NCBI RefSeq assembly: GCF_003605735.1
Contig: NZ_QXTJ01000026.1
Location: 77,965 to 115,806 of the forward strand
Source: Pseudomonas sp. LS-2
GTDB taxonomy: Bacteria; Pseudomonadota; Gammaproteobacteria; Pseudomonadales; Pseudomonadaceae
Length of the DNA stretch: 37,842 nt
Reading direction: 5' to 3'
Shown here piece after piece: positions 34,834-37,842 of this stretch. The position numbers were made by a program, and so were the translations under genes. Numbering within the stretch: position 1 is the first letter of the stretch; each line of letters opens with the position of its first letter. The notes beneath the pieces were generated by a model. That model searched no databases and was not told where the DNA came from. It saw only the letters and a list, made by a program, of their open reading frames with translations.

Positions 34834-35550
34834 ATGGCCCGAACCGGGATAAACAAGGCAGACGTGCTGCTCGCGAGGCAGACCCTCATTGCTAGAGGTG
34901 AAAATCCCAGTATCGACGCAGTACGAATCGAGATGGGTAATACAGGTTCCAAAACCACTATTCATCGTCTGATGCGTGAGCTCGACACGACGGAGGGTCA
35001 AGTCCCTCCTGGCCTTATCGACGAAGAACTGAACAGTATGGTGACGCGGCTGAGCAATCGCTTGCGAGCCCAGGCCCAGGAACAGATCGGTGAGGCTCAG
35101 AACAGACTGGACGCTCAGAAGCAGGAGTTGCAAGACGCATTGCGCAACACCCAGCGCCAGTTGGCCGATCTTGTCGACCGTCACGCTGCGCAGACTACGA
35201 AGCTGGGTCTCCAGACCGCAACGCTGCTGAGCACGCAAAAGGAATTGCAGGTCGAGCAGAAAGAGAATGCGCGACTGGCTCAGGCGGTTAAGGACAGCGG
35301 ATCACGCTTGCAAGACAAGGACGAGCAGATCCGTTCCCTGAAGGAACAACACCTGCAAGCCCACACTCAAAGCGCGTTGCTGCAGGAGCGCCTGCAAAAC
35401 GCCCAGAATGAAACCACGCGGCTTCAGGAGCGCCTCACCGAGCGCGAGCAGCAGAGTCGGGTACTCGAGCTGATCCTGATGAAGACCGAGGTGGCGCTGG
35501 AAAACCTGCGAGGAACCCGGACCGAGACCGACACGCCACCTGAAGGCTAG
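34834..35550 (+). CDS. KfrA-like DNA-binding coiled-coil protein
   Basis: A 238-residue protein with a KfrA N-terminal DNA-binding domain at about 1-60 (MARTGINKADVLLARQTLIA, NPSIDAVRIEMGNTGSKTTI) and a long alpha-helical coiled coil from about 75 to 225, rich in Gln, Glu and Leu heptads. Plasmid KfrA proteins regulate their own gene and form filaments tied to segregation; chromosomal relatives are common in Pseudomonas but little studied. AGGAA precedes the ATG. No plasmid partition or replication gene is near. Its TAG overlaps the stop of the convergent histidine kinase within the tetranucleotide CTAG. Confidence 0.82.
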   Translation: MARTGINKADVLLARQTLIARGENPSIDAVRIEMGNTGSKTTIHRLMRELDTTEGQVPPGLIDEELNSMVTRLSNRLRAQAQEQIGEAQNRLDAQKQELQDALRNTQRQLADLVDRHAAQTTKLGLQTATLLSTQKELQVEQKENARLAQAVKDSGSRLQDKDEQIRSLKEQHLQAHTQSALLQERLQNAQNETTRLQERLTEREQQSRVLELILMKTEVALENLRGTRTETDTPPEG

Positions 35551-37250
35551 CCCTCGGACTCGATCAGACCACGGACGCGCAATGCCAGATCGTCGATGCT
35601 GAACGGCTTGGTCAGCATGTCCATCCCCTCTTCCAGAAAATCACCCCGCACCAGCGCATTGCGGGCGTACCCGGTCATGAACAACACCCGCAGCTGCGGC
35701 CGGTGCTGGCGAGCAATTTCTGCCAACTGCCGTCCGTTGAGGCCCGGCAATCCGACGTCGGTTACCAACAGATCGATACGCCCGGCGCCTTGCAGAATCG
35801 GCAAAGCGCTCGCGCCGTCCGAGGCCACTTCGACCGAATAACCCAGTTCGCGCAGCACATCGACCACCAGCATTCGCACATCCGGCTCATCCTCGACAAC
35901 CAATACCCGCTCGCCCTGACCCGCCCGAGGAGGCGCTGAACCTTCATTGACCGAGGTGTGCTGTCCGCTGGCTTCAAAGTGGCACGGCAGGTACAGATCG
36001 ATGCGCGTGCCCTGCCCTTCGACGCTGTCGATCTGCACCTGCCCACCCGTCTGATTGATGAAGCCATAGACCATCGACAAGCCCAGCCCGGTGCCCTGAC
36101 CTATCGGCTTGGTGGTGAAGAACGGATCGAATGCCCGCGCAATCACTTCAGCGGACATGCCGGCACCTGTGTCCTGAACGCTCAGGCGCACATAGTCGCC
36201 CGGCGTCAGCGCATCGTGCAGCACTGCCACATGCACGGCCTCGGTCTGGATCAACAGTCGCCCGCCGTCAGGCATGGCGTCCCGAGCGTTGATCACCAGG
36301 TTCAGCAGCGCGTTCTCCAGCTGATGCTCATCGGTATGGGTCAAACTCAAAGCACTGTTCAGATCGATTTCCAGCTCGATGCTTTCGCCAATGGTACGGC
36401 GCAACAGCTCCTCCATGGACGTCACCATATCGTTGACGTCCACCGGACAGGTGTTCAGTGACTGACGGCGGGCGAATGCCAGCAGACGATGGGTCAGAGA
36501 CGCAGCACGATTCGCCGAACTCATGGCAGCATCGATGTAACGATCGATCTCCGAGACCCGCCCCGCTGCCACCCGGCGCTGGATCAGGTCCAGCGCACCG
36601 AGCACGCCAGTCAGCATGTTGTTGAAGTCGTGGGCGATGCCGCCGGTCAACTGGCCGATGGCGTCCATTTTCTGCGCGTGGCGCAAGGCCTCTTCAGCCT
36701 GAGCGCGCTCGCTGATCTCCACTTGCAAGCGTTCGTTGATCTGCGCCAGTTCCCGGGTGCGCTCGGCCACACGCCGCTCGAGACTCTCATTGAGTTCGCG
36801 CAGCGCATCCTCGGCCTTGACCTGCGCCGTAATATCGGTGCTGGTTCCCAGCCAGTAGGTGATGTTGCCTTGATCGTCACGAATGGGCAGCGCCCGGGAC
36901 AGAAACCAGCGATACAGACCGTCCTTCCCACGCAGCGGGAAAGTGTCTTCCCAGATCGAGCCGGTGGCGAAACAACGGCGCATTCTCGTATCGACCCGCT
37001 GCAAGTGATCGGGATGATGCAGCGAACGCCAACCCAGGGCCATCATCGCTTCGTGGGAAGTGCCGGTGTAGCTGTACCAACGCGCGTTGTACCAGTAGAT
37101 CTGCCCCGAGGGGTCGGCGATCCAGGCCAACTGACTCATGTTGTCGGCCAGCGTTCGGAACTGCCGCTCACTCTCGTGCAGCGCTCGATCCTTGCCAGCG
37201 TCCTGGTCGTCAAGCGGCCGGTCTTCAGGTGCAGCGGGATTAAGGGGCAT
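35547..37250 (-). CDS. Soluble hybrid histidine kinase (PAS, HisKA, HATPase, REC)
   Basis: A 567-residue cytoplasmic hybrid sensor without membrane helices. A PAS domain with PAC motif is at about 28-145 (FRTLADNMSQLAWIADPSGQ, YWLGTSTDIT), then a coiled-coil linker. The phospho-acceptor His207 lies in GGIAHDFNNML. ATPase motifs follow: NLVINARDAM, DTGAGMS, GTGLGLSMVYG. The C-terminal receiver domain has Asp498 (LLVTDVGLPG) and a TKPFS lysine loop. The HDFNN type is typical of kinases with an attached receiver. A TTG at 37277 would add nine residues and has a possible GGAC site, so the start is uncertain. No partner regulator is adjacent. Confidence 0.9.
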   Translation of the reverse strand: MPLNPAAPEDRPLDDQDAGKDRALHESERQFRTLADNMSQLAWIADPSGQIYWYNARWYSYTGTSHEAMMALGWRSLHHPDHLQRVDTRMRRCFATGSIWEDTFPLRGKDGLYRWFLSRALPIRDDQGNITYWLGTSTDITAQVKAEDALRELNESLERRVAERTRELAQINERLQVEISERAQAEEALRHAQKMDAIGQLTGGIAHDFNNMLTGVLGALDLIQRRVAAGRVSEIDRYIDAAMSSANRAASLTHRLLAFARRQSLNTCPVDVNDMVTSMEELLRRTIGESIELEIDLNSALSLTHTDEHQLENALLNLVINARDAMPDGGRLLIQTEAVHVAVLHDALTPGDYVRLSVQDTGAGMSAEVIARAFDPFFTTKPIGQGTGLGLSMVYGFINQTGGQVQIDSVEGQGTRIDLYLPCHFEASGQHTSVNEGSAPPRAGQGERVLVVEDEPDVRMLVVDVLRELGYSVEVASDGASALPILQGAGRIDLLVTDVGLPGLNGRQLAEIARQHRPQLRVLFMTGYARNALVRGDFLEEGMDMLTKPFSIDDLALRVRGLIESEG

Positions 37251-37360
37251 GGATGCCGTAAAACTCTTGCTGGTCAAAACGTGGGTCCGTCCTTCTCCGA
37301 CACAGTGCGGGGCCGGCTGTCATCCATGAAACCGCCCCCTTACATCCATGACTTGCGCGG

Positions 37361-37842
37361 TCAGCGCACAGCCGTACGCATGGTCACGAATTCCTCGGCG
37401 GCTGTCGGATGCACCCCGATAGTATCGTCGAAAATCTGCTTGGTTGCGCCTGCCTTGAGGGCGATCGCCAGACTCTGGACAATCTCGCCGGCGTCAGGAC
37501 CGACCATATGACAACCGAGCACCCGGTCGGTGTTCGCATCCACCACCAGCTTCATCAAGGTTCGCTCCTGATTGTCAGTCAGGGACAGCTTCATCGGCCG
37601 GAAGCGGCTTTCAAAGACCTGCACCTCATGCCCGGCCTTCTTCGCCTCTTCTTCAGTGAGGCCGACCGTGCCGATATTCGGCAGACTGAACACCGCCGTC
37701 GGGATGTGGTTGTAGTCGACGGCCCGGTATTGCTCAGGCTTGAACAGCCGCCGCGCCACCGCCATGCCTTCCGCCAGCGCGACCGGGGTCAGCTGCACGC
37801 GACCGATGACATCGCCCACGGCGATGATCGACGGCTCGGTGG
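37361..37842 (-). CDS. gor: Glutathione-disulfide reductase, C-terminal part (partial)
   Basis: The last 160 codons of a pyridine-nucleotide disulfide oxidoreductase; the rest lies beyond the right edge. The FAD-binding motif [17 protein letters not shown] is followed by the dimerisation domain and the catalytic His-Glu motif [10 protein letters not shown] near the C-terminus. The segment [20 protein letters not shown] and the short end MRTAVR are those of glutathione reductase rather than lipoamide dehydrogenase or mercuric reductase. It reduces GSSG with NADPH and so fits the glyoxalase and peroxide genes nearby. The histidine kinase gene is codirectional downstream, about 110 bp away. Confidence 0.92.
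   Translation of the reverse strand, partial: TEPSIIAVGDVIGRVQLTPVALAEGMAVARRLFKPEQYRAVDYNHIPTAVFSLPNIGTVGLTEEEAKKAGHEVQVFESRFRPMKLSLTDNQERTLMKLVVDANTDRVLGCHMVGPDAGEIVQSLAIALKAGATKQIFDDTIGVHPTAAEEFVTMRTAVR

Overview
The window is high-GC chromosomal DNA of a Pseudomonas, most likely of the fluorescens/syringae lineage. The evidence is an intact mexS-mexT and mexEF-oprN set, a MvaT/MvaU-type H-NS analogue, an ahpC-ahpF pair, Pseudomonas-type REP sequence (GTAGGAGCGCGCTTGCCCGC) and Pseudomonas-style gene sets throughout. No tRNA, rRNA, CRISPR array, transposase or integrase was seen.

Layout. 1-1.7 kb: start of an isocitrate-lyase/PEP-mutase family gene and an alkylation-repair pair (alkA, ogt). 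1.9-4.4 kb: Tat-exported SMP-30 lactonase, then an HxlR regulator divergent from qorB. 4.5-7.8 kb: RcnB-like periplasmic protein, AEC permease, and an SDR divergent from a LysR regulator. 7.8-10.4 kb: a bufferin (metallophore RiPP) operon bufABCD: a small exported Cys peptide, an MNIO/DUF692 enzyme, a DUF2063 partner and a DoxX membrane protein. An exact GTAACC-N16-CGAA element precedes it, as used by ECF sigma-F-type factors, but no sigma gene is adjacent. 10.4-13.4 kb: a MocR-type regulator downstream of an unrecognised PP-loop ATPase.

14.0-28.5 kb is the mexS/mexT - mexEF-oprN efflux locus. It is split by about 5.7 kb between mexT and mexE. That insert holds a three-domain peptidoglycan hydrolase (lysozyme-like, SH3, papain-like) without a signal peptide, and a giant membrane patatin-like phospholipase. 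The phospholipase gene is cut by an in-frame TGA that separates its catalytic Ser from its catalytic Asp. The insert looks like accessory cargo, possibly effector-like, placed between the activator and its target operon.

28.5-37.8 kb: a membrane-anchored TPR protein, a MvaU-like protein with a TTG start, a candidate Rsm-type small RNA, a DUF4946-like secreted protein, zinc-type glyoxalase I, a REP pair, ahpF and ahpC, a chromosomal KfrA-like coiled-coil DNA-binding protein, a soluble hybrid histidine kinase sharing its stop codon bases with kfrA, and the 3' end of glutathione reductase (gor). Several loci concern electrophile or oxidative stress (alkA/ogt, qorB, mexS/mexEF, gloA, ahpCF, gor).

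Protein families were assigned by reading motifs and by memory of family sequences. No database search was run.
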